From Mesorhizobium sp. Root552 (GTDB lineage: Bacteria > Pseudomonadota > Alphaproteobacteria > Rhizobiales > Rhizobiaceae): 41,404 bases of DNA. The DNA lies in the NCBI RefSeq assembly GCF_001427285.1, contig NZ_LMFV01000045.1, positions 255,723 to 297,126 on the forward strand, given 5' to 3'. The notes under the pieces were generated by a model. That model searched no databases. It was not told where the DNA came from and saw only the letters and a list, made by a program, of their open reading frames with translations. The translations under genes and the position numbers were made by a program. Within the stretch, counting starts at the first letter, position 1. Each line of letters begins with the position of its first letter. Of the stretch, positions 17,123 to 25,484 are shown piece after piece.

Positions 17123-17226
17123 AGTTCTGGCGGGACTCAACATCGTGGCGGACGCGTTGAGTCTTGCCACGATTTTGCTCTATCGCTCCGGCATTGCATA
17201 TTCTCACCGTTGCTGGAGCCTCGACA

Positions 17227-17487
17227 ATGCGCGCGCTCACATCTTTTGCCCTCGTCGCCCTCGGCGTACTGCTTTCAGGCTGCATGAGTGCCCAGGATTT
17301 GCGCGCTGCCGACGAGGCCAAGTGCCGGGCCTATGGCTTCAAACACAACAATGACGCTTTCGCCGAATGCCTGCAGCGCATCGAACTTGATCGACGCGCC
17401 GAGAGCCGTGAAATGCGTCGCATCGATCCCTTCCTGCAGCCGCGCGTGATCTATCGCCCGGTCATCGTGCGCCCGCCGGCGCCGTAA
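17227..17487 (+). CDS. Small lipoprotein of unknown function
   Basis: An 86-aa protein with a lipoprotein signal: MRALTSFALVALGVLLSGC, with lipobox Leu16-Ser-Gly-Cys19. The mature part contains two further cysteines (KCRAYGF and FAECLQRIE) that could form a disulphide, a charged helix, and a proline-rich end (RVIYRPVIVRPPAP). An upstream in-frame ATG at 17164 would bury the signal, so I use 17227. Small lipoproteins with this Cys-containing helix pattern are common in Rhizobiales, but I know of no assigned function. It lies 104 nt after ilvD. Confidence 0.72.
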   Translation: MRALTSFALVALGVLLSGCMSAQDLRAADEAKCRAYGFKHNNDAFAECLQRIELDRRAESREMRRIDPFLQPRVIYRPVIVRPPAP

Positions 17488-17619
17488 GTCTCTTCGCGGT
17501 TTCCTGAACCAATCGAATTCCCTCGCCAATCAGGCCCCATCCGGCTAAAGCGCGTGATCGCCGCGGACGGTCGAGCAACCGGGCTCTCCAATTCACGCGG
17601 CCTGAAGAGACAACCGCCG

Positions 17620-18525
17620 ATGTTCAAGTTCCCGATCCGCAACATGATTGTGGCCGGCGTCCTGCTGATGATGGCGGGCGACTTCATGTTCGCGCTCAAC
17701 GATGCAATGGGGAAATGGCTGGTCGCCAGCTTTTCGGTCGGCCAGGTGGTTTTGGTCCGCTCGATCGGTTCGTTTCTGATCCTCGGCCCGATGATTGTCC
17801 ATCAGGGCGTTGCCAAGCTGTTCCACATAGACCGGCTCGGCTTGCAGGTTCTGCGCGTCGTCGCCACCACGCTCGACACCGTGCTGTTCTACGCCGCCGT
17901 CGTCTATCTGCCGTTGGCCGACGTGATGAGCTTCTACATGGCGGGCCCCATCTACGTCGCCGCGCTCTCGCATTTCCTGCTTGGCGAAAAGGTCGGCTGG
18001 CGGCGCTGGCTGGCCATCATCGTCGGCTTCTGCGGCGTGCTCATCATGCTGAAGCCTTCGTCGGCCGCATTCTCGCTGTCTTCGCTGTTTGCGCTGATCG
18101 GCAGCATTTCCTTTGCCGTCGGCATCGTCCTCAACCGCAGCCTGCGCGGCACCAGCGACACCACGTTAGTCACCTGGCAAACCGTCGGAGCAGGTCTCGT
18201 TGCCGCAGTGATGGCGGTTGGCAATTGGCAACCCGCCGCGGCATTCGACTATGGCGCCATGCTTCTGCTCGGCATCGTCTCGGGCGCCGCCCATCTCATG
18301 ATCACCCGGGCGCTGAAACTGGCACCAGCCTCGACGCTGGCTCCGCTGCACTACACGCTGCTCTTGTGGGCGGTGGTGTTCGGTGCGCTGTTCTTCAGCG
18401 ACTTTCCCGGCCCGCGCATCCTCATCGGGGCGGGCATCGTCGTCCTCGCCGGCCTGTTCATCTTCCATCGCCAGAAGGTCAAGGACACCGTGCCGCCGGA
18501 AAATGTGCCGAAGGGCGTCAACTGA
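17620..18525 (+). CDS. DMT-superfamily (EamA) transporter
   Basis: Inner-membrane protein of 301 aa with about ten hydrophobic segments arranged as two EamA repeats (about 10-145 and 155-290). The first segment includes GDFMFALNDAMGKWL and the first repeat ends in FCGVLIMLKP, the usual end of an EamA unit. The family exports metabolites such as amino acids or nucleobases; the substrate here is unknown. The start at 17620 (MFKFPIRNM) has a GAAGAGA about 10 nt upstream; an upstream GTG at 17554 would add 22 residues with no membrane character. Confidence 0.85.
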   Translation: MFKFPIRNMIVAGVLLMMAGDFMFALNDAMGKWLVASFSVGQVVLVRSIGSFLILGPMIVHQGVAKLFHIDRLGLQVLRVVATTLDTVLFYAAVVYLPLADVMSFYMAGPIYVAALSHFLLGEKVGWRRWLAIIVGFCGVLIMLKPSSAAFSLSSLFALIGSISFAVGIVLNRSLRGTSDTTLVTWQTVGAGLVAAVMAVGNWQPAAAFDYGAMLLLGIVSGAAHLMITRALKLAPASTLAPLHYTLLLWAVVFGALFFSDFPGPRILIGAGIVVLAGLFIFHRQKVKDTVPPENVPKGVN

Positions 18526-18547
18526 CGGGATTTTGCTTTCCGTAGAT

Positions 18548-18576
18548 CGGCATTCGGGCTTATCACGCTAATGCCG
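18548..18576 (+). repeat. Hairpin upstream of the methionine sulfoxide reductase gene
   Basis: CGGCATT (18548-18554) and AATGCCG (18570-18576) could pair over a 15-nt loop, between the transporter stop codon and the next start (18605). No U-tract follows, so terminator function is doubtful. Confidence 0.3.
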
Positions 18577-18604
18577 GATTGCAGTTTGCCGGCGGAGACA
18601 GGAC

Positions 18605-19099
18605 ATGTTTGCAGCCCACGCCATCGACACCAGCGACAAGCCTCAATTCTACCATGAACTCGCGGCCCAGATGGAAGGCTTGCTCACCGGCGAGGCCGAT
18701 GCGATTGCCAATGCCGCCAATGTCTCTGCACTGCTGTTCCAGTCGATGCCCGACCTCAACTGGGCAGGCTTCTATTTCCTGCGCTCGCCGGACGAACTCG
18801 TCGTCGGCCCGTTCCAGGGCAAGCCGGCCTGTGTGCGCATCGCGGTTGGTCGCGGCGTGTGCGGCAGCGCGGTTGCCGAGCGCCGCTCCATCATCGTCGA
18901 AGACGTGACCAAGGCCGACAACCACATTTTCTGCGATCCCGATTCCCGCTCCGAACTGGTCGTGCCGCTTGTCCGCGCTGGCCAGATCATCGGCGTCATC
19001 GACCTTGATAGCCCAACGCCCGGCCGTTTCGACGAAGACGACCGCACCGGTGTCGAGCGGCTGGCTGAAATCTACGTTGCCGCCAGCGCCTCTTTCTGA
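18605..19099 (+). CDS. msrC: Free methionine-(R)-sulfoxide reductase (GAF domain, fRMsr)
   Basis: Cytoplasmic GAF-domain enzyme of 164 aa that reduces free methionine-R-sulfoxide, repairing oxidised methionine. The three cysteines of the family are at 76 (GKPACVRI), 86 (GVCGSA) and 110 (HIFCDPDS). Their 10- and 24-residue spacing equals that of E. coli fRMsr (Cys84, 94, 118). The NWAGFYF motif and the GVIDLDSP end of the GAF sheet are also present. One GAF domain makes up the whole protein, with no kinase or cyclase partner. It is 79 nt after the DMT transporter and may be co-transcribed. Confidence 0.93.
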   Translation: MFAAHAIDTSDKPQFYHELAAQMEGLLTGEADAIANAANVSALLFQSMPDLNWAGFYFLRSPDELVVGPFQGKPACVRIAVGRGVCGSAVAERRSIIVEDVTKADNHIFCDPDSRSELVVPLVRAGQIIGVIDLDSPTPGRFDEDDRTGVERLAEIYVAASASF

Positions 19100-19137
19100 T
19101 TTCCTGCCGCCAGCTTGGCGCAGCATCGGGGGCAGCG

Positions 19138-19770
19138 GTGGCGGACAACATTTTCGGCAAGGCGAGCGCGCTGATCCTGACCGGCGCCGGCGTATTGGGC
19201 ATCAGCTACGGCATCGCCAAATATGTCACCGATTTCGAGGCCGCCAAGGGCGAGATCCAGAACCTGCGCGGCCAGATCGCGCAACTGCACGAAGTTCTGT
19301 CCAAAGCCCAGTTCGGGACGGATGCGGCGCGCATCGACCGCCTTGAGGCGCGCATCGGGGAGCTGGAAAAGAGGCTGGAAGCGCGCGCATCCGCACCCGC
19401 CGTAACGCCTGTCGCCGCTCCCTCGGCCTCCACCATCAAGGCCCATCTCGATGCCGGCGGTTTCGACGGCGCGGCCTCGGACGGCACCACGCGCTGGCCG
19501 TTCCGGGTCACCGATGTCAGGCTGGGCGCAGATTTCCAGTTCGAGGCGACGCTTGAATGGACGACGATGAAATCGCAGCACCTGATCAAGGGCCGCTATT
19601 CCGACACCTCGCTTTTCTTCAAGGAAGTCGATTTCATCAAGAGGGGCAACAACAACGTCATCGGCTGCGAATACACGCTTGCTTCGCAACGCCCCGATGG
19701 CCTGTCCGGCACCTACGAGAATTGCGACGGCAACGCCGCCGGCGGCACCATCGACGTCAAGTGGTGGTGA
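19138..19770 (+). CDS. Membrane-anchored coiled-coil protein of unknown function
   Basis: A 210-aa protein from a GTG start preceded by a G-rich run. It has three parts: one N-terminal membrane segment (about 10-30, ALILTGAGVLGISYGIAKYV), a coiled-coil stretch (about 34-82, IQNLRGQIAQLHEVLSKAQF, then IGELEKRLEAR), and a C-terminal beta-rich domain (about 100-210) with two cysteines (GCEYTL and ENCDGN). The C-terminal domain lies outside the cytoplasm if the short N-terminus is inside. I do not recognise the family. It ends 26 nt from the convergent dpp operon. Confidence 0.7.
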   Translation: MADNIFGKASALILTGAGVLGISYGIAKYVTDFEAAKGEIQNLRGQIAQLHEVLSKAQFGTDAARIDRLEARIGELEKRLEARASAPAVTPVAAPSASTIKAHLDAGGFDGAASDGTTRWPFRVTDVRLGADFQFEATLEWTTMKSQHLIKGRYSDTSLFFKEVDFIKRGNNNVIGCEYTLASQRPDGLSGTYENCDGNAAGGTIDVKWW

Positions 19771-19796
19771 GCGACCGCGCTTTCTGCTTGTAGCCT

Positions 19797-20621
19797 TCAG
19801 GCGGCCTTCTTCGCCAGCCTTGCCTTGATGCTGGCAACGTCGGCGCGCGGCGTCGCTGCAAACAGCGTCTTGGTGTAGCTGTGCTGCGGGTTTGAAAACA
19901 CCTCGTCGCGCGGGCCATATTCCACCGCCTCGCCGAAATACATCACCATCACGTCGTCGGCGATGTAGCGCACCACTGAGAGATCGTGGCTGATGAAGAC
20001 ATAGGTCAGTTCGAACTCGTCCTGTAGGTCGGCAAGCAGGTTGAGCACCTGGGCCTGCACCGAAAGGTCGAGCGCCGACACCGGCTCGTCCAGCACCAAA
20101 AGCCGCGGGTTCAGCATCAGCGCGCGCGCAATGGCGATGCGCTGGCGTTGACCGCCTGAGAACATATGCGGATAGCGGTTGTAGTGCTCAGGCCCGAGGC
20201 CGACCTTCTTCAGCATGGCGTGGGCCAGATCGCGCCGCTCTTCCGCAGGCTTGTCGGTGTTGATGATCAACGGCTCGCCAAGAATGTCGCCGATCTTCTG
20301 GCGCGGGTTCAGCGAGCCATACGGGTTCTGGAACACGATCTGCACCTTGCGGCGCATCTCCTTCGACAGCCCGTCCTTGGCAATATCGACCTTGTGGCCG
20401 TCGATCAAAAGATCGCCTGAAGTCGCCGGATCGATCAGCGTGATGATGCGCGCAAGCGTGGACTTGCCGCAGCCGCTTTCGCCGACGATCGCCAGCGTCT
20501 TGCCTTGCTCGACGCTGAACGACACGCCCTTGACCGCATGCACGGTGCGCGCGCCGCGAAACATGCCGCCGCCGACATGATAGTCGCGCTTGATGTTCTT
20601 TCCCTCGACAACAACGCTCAT
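19797..20621 (-). CDS. dppF: Dipeptide ABC transporter ATP-binding protein DppF
   Basis: Cytoplasmic ATPase of 274 aa, one of the two that power the Dpp importer. Walker A GESGCGKST at residues 47-55, signature FSGGQRQRI from 154, Walker B LLVLDE from 174 and the switch His in FISHDLSVV are intact. It ends with the HSYTKTLFAATP segment typical of the oligopeptide group but is shorter than E. coli DppF (about 330 aa), mostly at the C-terminus. The start at 20621 is 2 nt after the dppD stop; a much longer frame runs upstream but overlaps dppD. Last gene of the operon. Confidence 0.93.
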   Translation of the reverse strand: MSVVVEGKNIKRDYHVGGGMFRGARTVHAVKGVSFSVEQGKTLAIVGESGCGKSTLARIITLIDPATSGDLLIDGHKVDIAKDGLSKEMRRKVQIVFQNPYGSLNPRQKIGDILGEPLIINTDKPAEERRDLAHAMLKKVGLGPEHYNRYPHMFSGGQRQRIAIARALMLNPRLLVLDEPVSALDLSVQAQVLNLLADLQDEFELTYVFISHDLSVVRYIADDVMVMYFGEAVEYGPRDEVFSNPQHSYTKTLFAATPRADVASIKARLAKKAA

Positions 20622-20623
20622 CG

Positions 20624-21466
20624 TCAGGCTCCCGGCGCGGGTTCGAACATCATGTCGGACACCGTCGGCAGGCGGTCGCCGGTGGCGTTGTCGGGCAGGG
20701 CAGACAAAAGCGCGCGCGTATAATTGCTCTTCGGGCTCTCGAACAGCGACAGAACGTCCGCCTCTTCCATCTTGGTGCCCTTGTACTGCACGATCACCCG
20801 GTCGGCGGTTTCGGCCACCACGCCCATATTGTGGGTGATCATGATCAGGCCCATGCCGTATTCCGCCTGCAGGCGGACAAGCAGGTCGAGGATCTGCTTC
20901 TGGATGGTCACGTCGAGCGCCGTGGTCGGCTCGTCCGCGATCAACAGCTTCGGATTGCAGGCAATGGCAATCGCGATCATCACGCGCTGGCACTGGCCGC
21001 CCGACATCTGGTGCGGATAGGAACTCAGCCGTTCAGCAGGTTCGGGAATGCCGACCAGCGTCAGAAGCTCGATGGCGCGGGCCCGCCGCTGCGCCCGGTC
21101 CATGCCCATGTGGAAGCGCAGCACTTCCTCGATCTGGAAGCCGACCGTGAAGCAGGGGTTGAGGCTGGCGATCGGCTCCTGGAAGATCATCGAAATGTCC
21201 TTGCCGACGATCTTGCGCCGCTCGGCCGCGTCGAGGCCGAGCAGATCGATGCCGTCGAAGCTCATGCGATCGGCCGTGACGGTTGCGGATGAGGGCAACA
21301 GGCCCATCACCGCCAGCATCGACACCGACTTGCCGGAGCCGCTCTCGCCGACGATGGCCAGCACCTCGCGCGGCTCGACCGAGAGGTCGATGCCCTTCAC
21401 CGCCAGGAACGGGCCGGTCGAGGTGTCGAAGGAAACGGTGAGGTTCTTGATATCGAGCAGAGGCAT
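20624..21466 (-). CDS. dppD: Dipeptide ABC transporter ATP-binding protein DppD
   Basis: Partner ATPase of DppF, 280 aa. Walker A GESGSGKS at residues 40-47, signature MSGGQCQRV from 154, Walker B LLIADE from 174 and [11 protein letters not shown] with the switch His are present. The end carries [11 protein letters not shown] as in DppD/OppD, but the final cysteine-rich segment that binds an Fe-S cluster in some homologues is missing. Its start is 3 nt after the dppC stop codon. Confidence 0.93.
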   Translation of the reverse strand: MPLLDIKNLTVSFDTSTGPFLAVKGIDLSVEPREVLAIVGESGSGKSVSMLAVMGLLPSSATVTADRMSFDGIDLLGLDAAERRKIVGKDISMIFQEPIASLNPCFTVGFQIEEVLRFHMGMDRAQRRARAIELLTLVGIPEPAERLSSYPHQMSGGQCQRVMIAIAIACNPKLLIADEPTTALDVTIQKQILDLLVRLQAEYGMGLIMITHNMGVVAETADRVIVQYKGTKMEEADVLSLFESPKSNYTRALLSALPDNATGDRLPTVSDMMFEPAPGA

Positions 21467-21469
21467 GGC

Positions 21470-22387
21470 TCACGACCTCTTCAGCTTGGGGTCGAGCGCA
21501 TCGCGCAGGCCGTCGCCGATCAGGTTGATCGCGAGCACGGTGATCAGGATGGCGAGGCCGGGGAAGGTCACCACCCAGGGCGCGCGCAGGATGAACTCGC
21601 GTGCGGTGGCCAGCATCGTGCCCCATTCAGGCGTCGGCGGCTGCGCGCCCATGCCGAGGAAGCCGAGCGCCGCAGCCTCAAGAATGGCGTTGGAGAACGA
21701 CAGCGTCGCCTGCACGATCAAAGGCGCTACGCAATTGGGCAGGATGGTCACCAGCATCAGCCGCAGATGGCTGGCGCCGGCAACCTTGGCCGAAACGACA
21801 TATTCGCGGTTCTTCTCCGCCATCACGGCGGCGCGGGTCAGGCGGGCGAAGTGCGGCTGCAACACCAGCGCAATCGCCAGCATCGCATTGAACAGGCCGG
21901 GGCCGAGGATGGCGACCAGCACCAGCGCCAGAAGCAGCGACGGGAAGGCGAGGATGATGTCCATCACGCGCATGATCAGCGTGTCGACCCAGCCGCGGAA
22001 ATAGCCGGCCAGCACGCCGAGGATGATGCCGCTGACGAGCGCGAAGACGACGACGACAAGGCCGATGAACAGCGAATAGCGCGCGCCGTAGATGAGGCGC
22101 GAAAGCATGTCGCGGCCGACGGCGTCGGTGCCGAGGATGAACATCGACTTGCCGCCCTCTTGCCACATCGGCGGGGTGAGCAGCGAATCACGGAACTGTT
22201 CGTCGGGCATATGAGGCGCAATCAGCGGCGCGAAGATAGCCGTCAGGACGAGCAGCGTGAACACGACGAGGCCGATGACCGCGCCGGTGTTCATGGAGAA
22301 ATAGTGCCAGAACTCGGAAAGCGCGCGCTGGCGCGGTCCCGTCGGAACGGTTGCGGCTGCGGGAAGGCCTGCGGACTGGTCTGTCAT
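21470..22387 (-). CDS. dppC: Dipeptide ABC transporter permease DppC
   Basis: Inner-membrane permease of 305 aa with an N-terminal cytoplasmic tail, a first membrane segment (GAVIGLVVFTLLVLTAIFAP), the DppC signature LGTDAVGRDMLSRLIYGAR, and the EAA loop EYVVSAKVAGASHLRLMLVT. The ATG (22385-22387) overlaps the dppB stop by one base (TGATG), so the start is well fixed even though the frame remains open well upstream inside dppB. Confidence 0.94.
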   Translation of the reverse strand: MTDQSAGLPAAATVPTGPRQRALSEFWHYFSMNTGAVIGLVVFTLLVLTAIFAPLIAPHMPDEQFRDSLLTPPMWQEGGKSMFILGTDAVGRDMLSRLIYGARYSLFIGLVVVVFALVSGIILGVLAGYFRGWVDTLIMRVMDIILAFPSLLLALVLVAILGPGLFNAMLAIALVLQPHFARLTRAAVMAEKNREYVVSAKVAGASHLRLMLVTILPNCVAPLIVQATLSFSNAILEAAALGFLGMGAQPPTPEWGTMLATAREFILRAPWVVTFPGLAILITVLAINLIGDGLRDALDPKLKRS

Positions 22388-23394
22388 CACTGCACCCTGA
22401 TGCGTGGGTTGATGACGGCATAGAGCACGTCGACGATCAGGTTCACCGCCATCACGATCAGCGCGATGATCAAAAGCCCGCTCTGCACCACGACATAGTC
22501 GCGCTTGCCGATGGCGTCGATCATCCATTTGCCGATGCCGGGCCATGAGAAGATCGTCTCGGTCAGGATCGCGCCGGCCATCAGCGTGCCGACCTGCAGG
22601 CCGATGGTGGTGACGACTGGGATCAGCGCATTGCGAAACGCGTGCAGGCCGATGACGCGCCGCGGCGCCAGCCCCTTGGCGCGGGCCGTGCGCACATAGT
22701 CCTCGCCCAGAACTTCCAGCATCGCCGAGCGCGTCTGGCGCGCGATGACGGCAAGCGGAATGGTGGCGAGCACGATCGATGGCAGGATCAGATGACTGAG
22801 CGCGGAGGTGAATGCGCCCGGTTTGCCCGATAACAGGCTGTCGATCAGCATGAAGCCGGTGACCGGCTTGAAGAAATATTGCAGCCCGATGCGCCCGGAC
22901 ACGGGCGTCCAGCCGAGATAGCCGGAAAAGAAGATGATGAGCAAAAGCCCCCACCAGAAGATCGGCATCGAATAGCCGGTCAGCGCAACGCCCATCGTGG
23001 CCTGGTCGAACCACGAACCGCGCTTCACCGCAGCGAAGATGCCGGCCGGAATACCGATCAAAACTGCGATGATCAGCGCCACCGTCGCCAGTTCCAGAGT
23101 CGCCGGAAACAGCGCCTGGAACTCGCCCAGCACCGGCCGCTTGGTGGCGATCGAAATGCCGAAATCGCCCGATAAAACGTCGCCGATATAGTTGAAGTAC
23201 TGGACGATGTAGGGCTTGTCATAGCCGAAGCGCACGACCAGTTCGGCATAGCGCTCGGGCGAGACGCCGCGTTCGCCGGCCATCGCCAGGATCGGGTCGC
23301 CGGGCAACAGCCGCACGAAGGCGAACGCCGCCAGCGAGATGCCGATGACTGTCGGCACGATGAGAGCGAGTTTCTGGAGAAGAAAGCGAAGCAT
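22387..23394 (-). CDS. dppB: Dipeptide ABC transporter permease DppB
   Basis: Inner-membrane permease of 335 aa with six membrane segments. Family marks include LLPGDPI after the first segment, GDFGISIATKRPVLGEF, and the EAA loop GEDYVRTARAKGLAPRRVIG. It pairs with DppC to form the channel. It starts 65 nt after the dppA stop, just beyond a strong hairpin, with only a weak AAAG-type ribosome site. It is therefore probably made at a lower level than DppA, as is usual for these operons. Confidence 0.95.
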   Translation of the reverse strand: MLRFLLQKLALIVPTVIGISLAAFAFVRLLPGDPILAMAGERGVSPERYAELVVRFGYDKPYIVQYFNYIGDVLSGDFGISIATKRPVLGEFQALFPATLELATVALIIAVLIGIPAGIFAAVKRGSWFDQATMGVALTGYSMPIFWWGLLLIIFFSGYLGWTPVSGRIGLQYFFKPVTGFMLIDSLLSGKPGAFTSALSHLILPSIVLATIPLAVIARQTRSAMLEVLGEDYVRTARAKGLAPRRVIGLHAFRNALIPVVTTIGLQVGTLMAGAILTETIFSWPGIGKWMIDAIGKRDYVVVQSGLLIIALIVMAVNLIVDVLYAVINPRIRVQ

Positions 23395-23401
23395 CGTCTT
23401 T

Positions 23402-23438
23402 AATAAAACGGCGGCGCAGGATGTCCAGCGCCGCCGTT
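23402..23438 (-). terminator. Partial terminator / mRNA-stabilising hairpin between dppA and dppB
   Basis: AACGGCGGCGC and GCGCCGCCGTT (23428-23438 and 23407-23417) form a perfect 11-bp stem over a 10-nt loop. On the minus strand it is followed by TTATTAAAG. It lies just after the dppA stop and before the dppB start. Such hairpins commonly protect the binding-protein mRNA and cut read-through into the permease genes. Confidence 0.7.
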
Positions 23439-23459
23439 CCCTATTCTGTTGTCACGATC

Positions 23460-25052
23460 TTACTCGGTGACGTCCACGCCGTCGAAGCGGTGGATGCCCA
23501 GCGGGTCCATGACGAAGCCGGAAACCTTCTTGTTCATCGGCATGAACACCTTGGAGTGGGCAATCGTCAGCCACGGGGCCTCACGCTTGAAGACAACCTG
23601 GGCTTCCTCGTAGATCTTGGTGCGCTCGGCAACGTCGGTCGTTGCCTTGCCCTTCAAGAGCAGGTCCTGGAATTCCTGGTTGCACCAGATCGCGTAGTTG
23701 GACTGGCCGATCGCGTCGCAGCCGAGCAGGAACAGGAAGTTGTCCGGGTCGCCGTTGTCGCCGGTCCAGCCAAGCTGGAAGGCGCCGTCACGATCCTTGG
23801 CCTTGCCGCGCTCGCGATACTCGGTCCACTCGTAGCTGACGATCTCGGCCTTGACGCCGATCTTGGCGTAGTCGGCCTGGATCAACTCGGCAACGCGCTG
23901 TGCGTTCGGGTTGTACGGACGGCTGACCGGCATGGCCCAGATCTTCATCGACAGATCCTTGACGCCGGCTTCCTCGAGCATCTTCTTGGCCGCATCAGGA
24001 TTGTACTCGTCGTCCTTGATGCTGGTGTTGTACGACCACATCGTCGGCGGGATCGGGTTGACGGCAACCTGGCCGGCGCCCTGATAGACCGCGTCGATGA
24101 TCGCCTGCTTGTTGACGGCCATGTTGAGGGCCTTGCGGACCTCGACCTTGTCGAACGGAGCCTGCGTGGTGTTGTAGGCCATGTAGCCGATGTTCAGGCC
24201 TTCCTGCTCATCGACCTTGAGGTTGGCGTCGGCCTGCAGGCCGGCAATATCGGCCGGTGCCGGATACGACATGATATCGCATTCGCCAGCCTTCAGCTTC
24301 TGCGCGCGCACGGCCGGATCGGGCGTGATCGCGAAGATCAGGTCGTCGATCTTCTGGCGGCCGCCGAAATAGCCGTCCCAGGCCTGGTAGCGGATGACGG
24401 CGTCAACCTGGTAGTCGACGAACTGGAACGGTCCGGTGCCGATCGGCTTCTGGGTGAACTGTTCCTTGGTGCCGGCCTTTTCGAGCTGGTCGGCATATTC
24501 CTTCGACACGATCGAGGCGAAGTCCATGCCAAGGTCGGGCAGGAAGGCGACTTCAGGCTTGTTGAGGACGAACTTGACCGTCAGGTCGTCGACCTTGACG
24601 ACTTCCTTGAGCAGGTCCGGGAAGCCCATGCCGGCGAAATATTCCCAGCCGGTGCCGGGCAGATATTCGAACCACGGGTTTTCCTTCTTCCATTGACGCT
24701 CGAAGGAGAAGATCACGTCGTCGGCGGTGAGGTCGCGGGTCGGGGTGAAATAATCGGTGGTCTGGAACTTCACGCCGGACTTCAGCTTGAAGGTGTATTC
24801 CAGGCCGTCGTCGGAAACCGTCCAGCTCTCGGCCAGGCCGGGCGAGATGGTGGTCTTGCCATGTTCAAACTCGACCAGGCGCGAATAGATCGTGCGCGAG
24901 GATGCGTCGAAATCGTTACCGCCACTCCACGGCGAGGGATCGAAACCAGCCGGCGAAGCCTCCGAGCAGTAGACCAGCTGTTTGGCATTGGCCACGCCGC
25001 CCATGACGGTTGCAGCCAGCAACGCGGCCGCAAAAGTCAGCTTTTTGTTCAT
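23460..25052 (-). CDS. dppA: Dipeptide ABC transporter substrate-binding protein DppA
   Basis: Periplasmic family-5 binding protein of 530 aa. Signal peptide MNKKLTFAAALLAATVMGGV ends in ANA-K at residue 23. The mature start KQLVYCSEASPAGFDPSPWS closely follows the pattern of E. coli DppA, as do WKKENPWFEYLPGTGWEYF and QLGWTGDNGDPDNFL in the ligand region. It delivers di- and tripeptides (in E. coli also haem and delta-aminolevulinate; not shown here) to DppBC. AGGGAG lies 8 nt before the ATG. First gene of the operon, divergent from the acyl-CoA ligase gene. Confidence 0.95.
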   Translation of the reverse strand: MNKKLTFAAALLAATVMGGVANAKQLVYCSEASPAGFDPSPWSGGNDFDASSRTIYSRLVEFEHGKTTISPGLAESWTVSDDGLEYTFKLKSGVKFQTTDYFTPTRDLTADDVIFSFERQWKKENPWFEYLPGTGWEYFAGMGFPDLLKEVVKVDDLTVKFVLNKPEVAFLPDLGMDFASIVSKEYADQLEKAGTKEQFTQKPIGTGPFQFVDYQVDAVIRYQAWDGYFGGRQKIDDLIFAITPDPAVRAQKLKAGECDIMSYPAPADIAGLQADANLKVDEQEGLNIGYMAYNTTQAPFDKVEVRKALNMAVNKQAIIDAVYQGAGQVAVNPIPPTMWSYNTSIKDDEYNPDAAKKMLEEAGVKDLSMKIWAMPVSRPYNPNAQRVAELIQADYAKIGVKAEIVSYEWTEYRERGKAKDRDGAFQLGWTGDNGDPDNFLFLLGCDAIGQSNYAIWCNQEFQDLLLKGKATTDVAERTKIYEEAQVVFKREAPWLTIAHSKVFMPMNKKVSGFVMDPLGIHRFDGVDVTE

Positions 25053-25484
25053 TGAGCACTCCCTGATGTTCTTCCAAGCCCCCTAATCAGGCTCGTGAAG
25101 CGCGCATATAAGCACCGTTTTTCCGGCTTTGGAACTCCCTGCCTGCCTGCCCTTGCGGAACCGGAACAAAATTCCCGTGATTGCCAATATTGCGCAACAA
25201 ATGGAATGAGCAGGCGGCGGTCGGCGACCGAGTGTAACGCGCGCGTTGTGCAACCACCGCAATCCGACGGCTCCCTGCGGTCCGCGGACATGGATTTATG
25301 CGCGGCGGTTCGACGTTTCCGTCCGGCTTGCCCTAGGGGCACGGCTTGCATGGGCCGGAATTGTCGCCATACATTGTTGCGTGGAACTTCCGTGAAAGAG
25401 GAGCCGGTCCCTGTGGCGGCGCTCCCGACGGCCGGCGACAACGGCCGCGACACGACCGGCGAGGCGAAATCAGGGGAGGCAAAA
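25053..25484. other. Divergent region between dppA and the acyl-CoA ligase gene
   Basis: This 432-nt stretch has no secure gene. The ligase frame is open from 25095, but the translated upstream part (many Arg, Cys and Pro; no domain) does not look like protein, and the best ribosome site is at 25471-25479 before a TTG. A possible dppA promoter is TTCCAA / TTATAT on the minus strand at 25129-25134 and 25106-25111 with 17-nt spacing. I see no clear operator or repeat. Confidence 0.45.
25106..25134 (-). promoter_or_regulatory. Candidate dppA promoter
   Basis: On the minus strand, TTCCAA (25134-25129) and TTATAT (25111-25106) are 17 nt apart and end 53 nt before the dppA ATG. The -35 matches the consensus at only three positions, so this is a weak prediction from position and the AT-rich -10. 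Confidence 0.3.

Noticed and set aside
19797..20993. 398-codon version of dppF
   Set aside because: The extra N-terminal part lies wholly inside dppD in another frame; the start at 20621 gives the normal ATPase N-terminus.
23421..25055. Plus-strand frame of 544 codons opposite dppA
   Set aside because: Shadow of dppA: composition is antisense-like and it has no ribosome site or domain.
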